The position numbers were made by a program, and so were the translations under genes. 64,000 nt of DNA. It comes from Actinomadura luteofluorescens (GTDB lineage: Bacteria > Actinomycetota > Actinomycetes > Streptosporangiales > Streptosporangiaceae). The notes under the pieces are model-generated. The model was not told the origin of the DNA and ran no database searches. It was given only the letters and a program-made list of their open reading frames with translations. Positions 62,617 to 64,000 of this stretch are shown here, in pieces; position 1 is the stretch's first letter; every line of letters starts with the position of its first letter. The DNA is taken from contig NZ_JACCBA010000001.1 in assembly GCF_013409365.1 (NCBI RefSeq), positions 6,510,001 through 6,574,000 of the forward strand, given 5' to 3'.

Positions 62617-64000
62617 TCAGAAACCTGCCGTGATCTTGGTGAACTCCCAGGGCTGCTGGTCGGTGCCGCTGCAGTTCTCGGCGACCCCGCCGCCCGGGCA
62701 GGGCCGGTCCCGGTTGACCGACCAGAACGCCAGCCTGGCCAGGCCCTTGGACTTCGCCCAGTCGCGGATCTTCGTCCAGGTCGCGGTCGAGGTGAGCTCC
62801 TGCTGGTCGGACAGGCCGTTCATGCCGGAGATCCCCATGTGCGTGTAGGCGGTGGCGTCCGACCACCCGAACGCCGACTTCAGCGCGGTCTTGAGGCCCT
62901 CGGACGCGTTGACGGTGCTGCCGTACATGTCCGCGCCGCCGCCGAAGTCGAACGGCATGATCGTGAACACGTCCACGTTCGCCTGCAGCGCCGCGGCCTG
63001 GTCGATGAGCCGCTTGCCCCAGTAGTTCGGCCCGGTGGTCGTCGTGCCGAACGTCAGGATCGTCTGCAGGCCCGTGTTGTTCTGCTTCAGGATCTTCAGG
63101 GCGCCGAGGACGCGGTCCTGGACGGCCGCGTTCTCGAACTCGTCGCTGTTCTCGATGTCGATGTCGATGGCCTTGAGCCCGTAGGCGTCGATGACCTTCT
63201 GGTACGCGCCGGCCAGCGCCTCGGGCGTGGAGCAGTTCGGGCCGAGCTTGTTGCCCGACCAGCCGCCGACGGACGGCAGCACGTCACCGCCGGCCGCGCG
63301 GATCTGCGAGATCGCCTGCTCGTCCACGCCGCCCTTGAGCGGGCGCTGCCCGTCCCACCCGGGGTTGCAGCCGCCGCTGGACAGGATGAACGCCATCGTG
63401 AACCACTTGATCCCGGACGCGCTCATGACGGTGGACGGGCTCGGCGGGTCGCCCCAGCCCATGTACAGGTAGGGCGCGGCGCGGCGGCTCGCGGGCGGCG
63501 GCTCCGTGCAGCCGGTCGTGGTGGCCGTGACCGGGCCGCTCGCCGCCGACTCGCCGGCGGTGTTGTACGCCTTCACCGTGAAGGTGTGGTCGGAGCAGGC
63601 GGTCAGCCCGCTGACGGTGGCGCCGGTCCCGGTCGCGGTGGCCTTGACCGTCGTGCCCTCGTAGACGCGGTAGCCGGTGACGGTTCCGGTCGAGGCCGGC
63701 CACGACAGCGTCAGCGACGTGTCGGTCTTGGCGGTCACGGTCGGCGCCCCGGGGGCGGAGGGCGTGCCGGGCGGGGGCGTGTCGCCGCCCGTGCAGGAGG
63801 CGCCGTTGACCGTGCAGTTCTGCGGCGCCCCGGTCCCGTTGACGATGAAGCCGAACGTGACGCTGGCGCCTGCGGCGACGCTCCCGTTGTACTCGCGGTT
63901 GGCGAACGCGGCGTGCTGCCCGGACTTGGTGAGCAGCGCGTCCCAGTAGGTCCCGACCGAGGAGCCGGACGGGAGGTCGAACTCCACCTTCCAGCCGGTG
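62617..64000 (-). CDS. Secreted GH18 chitinase, 5' end beyond the window
   Basis: At least 460 residues, open at the right edge. What is present: the end of a CBM2 module ([34 protein letters not shown]), a fibronectin type III module ([20 protein letters not shown]) and a GH18 domain of the ChiC/endochitinase type with [29 protein letters not shown] and the catalytic [14 protein letters not shown]. The C-terminal [12 protein letters not shown] is typical of that group. It does not resemble the other three GH18 domains closely, so the locus holds several chitinase subtypes with different modes of attack. Confidence 0.92.
   Translation of the reverse strand, partial: TGWKVEFDLPSGSSVGTYWDALLTKSGQHAAFANREYNGSVAAGASVTFGFIVNGTGAPQNCTVNGASCTGGDTPPPGTPSAPGAPTVTAKTDTSLTLSWPASTGTVTGYRVYEGTTVKATATGTGATVSGLTACSDHTFTVKAYNTAGESAASGPVTATTTGCTEPPPASRRAAPYLYMGWGDPPSPSTVMSASGIKWFTMAFILSSGGCNPGWDGQRPLKGGVDEQAISQIRAAGGDVLPSVGGWSGNKLGPNCSTPEALAGAYQKVIDAYGLKAIDIDIENSDEFENAAVQDRVLGALKILKQNNTGLQTILTFGTTTTGPNYWGKRLIDQAAALQANVDVFTIMPFDFGGGADMYGSTVNASEGLKTALKSAFGWSDATAYTHMGISGMNGLSDQQELTSTATWTKIRDWAKSKGLARLAFWSVNRDRPCPGGGVAENCSGTDQQPWEFTKITAGF

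Overview
The window is high-G+C actinobacterial chromosome, probably from the Streptosporangiales and perhaps close to Actinomadura. The basis is strong G/C bias at third codon positions, frequent GTG starts, helix-turn-helix (XRE)/DUF397 pairs, DUF574-type methyltransferases beside ATP-binding anti-sigma-like proteins, and a DUF6221 gene. I recognised no transposase, integrase, tRNA, rRNA or CRISPR array.

Layout. 0.1-2.1 kb: a secreted protein, exonuclease III and a 72-residue peptide with three tandem copies of a nonapeptide. 2.1-7.1 kb (minus strand): four SAM-dependent methyltransferases, a helix-turn-helix protein and an ATP-binding regulator. 7.1-9.6 kb: type I modification genes hsdM and hsdS without hsdR; hsdM begins with four 18-bp tandem repeats. 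9.7-13.3 kb: an HpnB-like glycosyltransferase, a secreted lipase, a DUF6221 protein and a uridine-kinase-like protein. 13.4-17.1 kb: metH behind an S-adenosylhomocysteine riboswitch whose pseudoknot strand overlaps an anti-Shine-Dalgarno strand. 17.1-19.2 kb: a HEAT-repeat protein and an FGE/SUMF1-like protein. 19.4-22.2 kb: a three-gene operon encoding an SRPBCC protein, a protein with at least thirteen 11-residue repeats and an acidic tail, and a small protein broken by a frameshift. 22.2-26.9 kb: a McrB-McrC polypeptide joined by an apparent frameshift, divergent from a MazG-NUDIX fusion with a near-consensus SOS box.

27-33.9 kb: three membrane-protein genes that share an upstream element of about 48 bp, an ArsR-AHSA1 operon with a perfect operator, the decayed remains of a SnoaL/TetR pair whose intact copy lies at 40.2-41.3 kb, and an XRE/DUF397 module with a tandem duplication. 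34-41.3 kb: SDR/TetR, XRE/methionine aminopeptidase, two small secreted proteins (one apparently frameshifted), a frameshifted toxin-like gene coupled to a possible immunity gene, a DarG-like macrodomain, and the intact SnoaL/TetR pair. 41.4-51.2 kb: a suppressor-of-fused protein, a PAS-SpoIIE-HATPase-STAS regulator, a 14-TM MFS exporter, a TerD-like protein, an acyltransferase, a VOC protein and a nitroreductase.

51.4-64 kb is a chitin-degradation region. Five minus-strand genes (58.9 to 51.4 kb) encode two GH18 chitinases, an AA10 lytic polysaccharide monooxygenase (LPMO), a His-rich DUF305 lipoprotein and a third multidomain GH18 chitinase. They probably form one transcription unit behind an inverted-repeat operator. 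A further chitinase runs off the right edge. Between them lies a fur-katG-fur arrangement. The DUF305 protein may supply copper to the LPMO, and KatG with its Fur regulators may handle peroxide; both links are inference.
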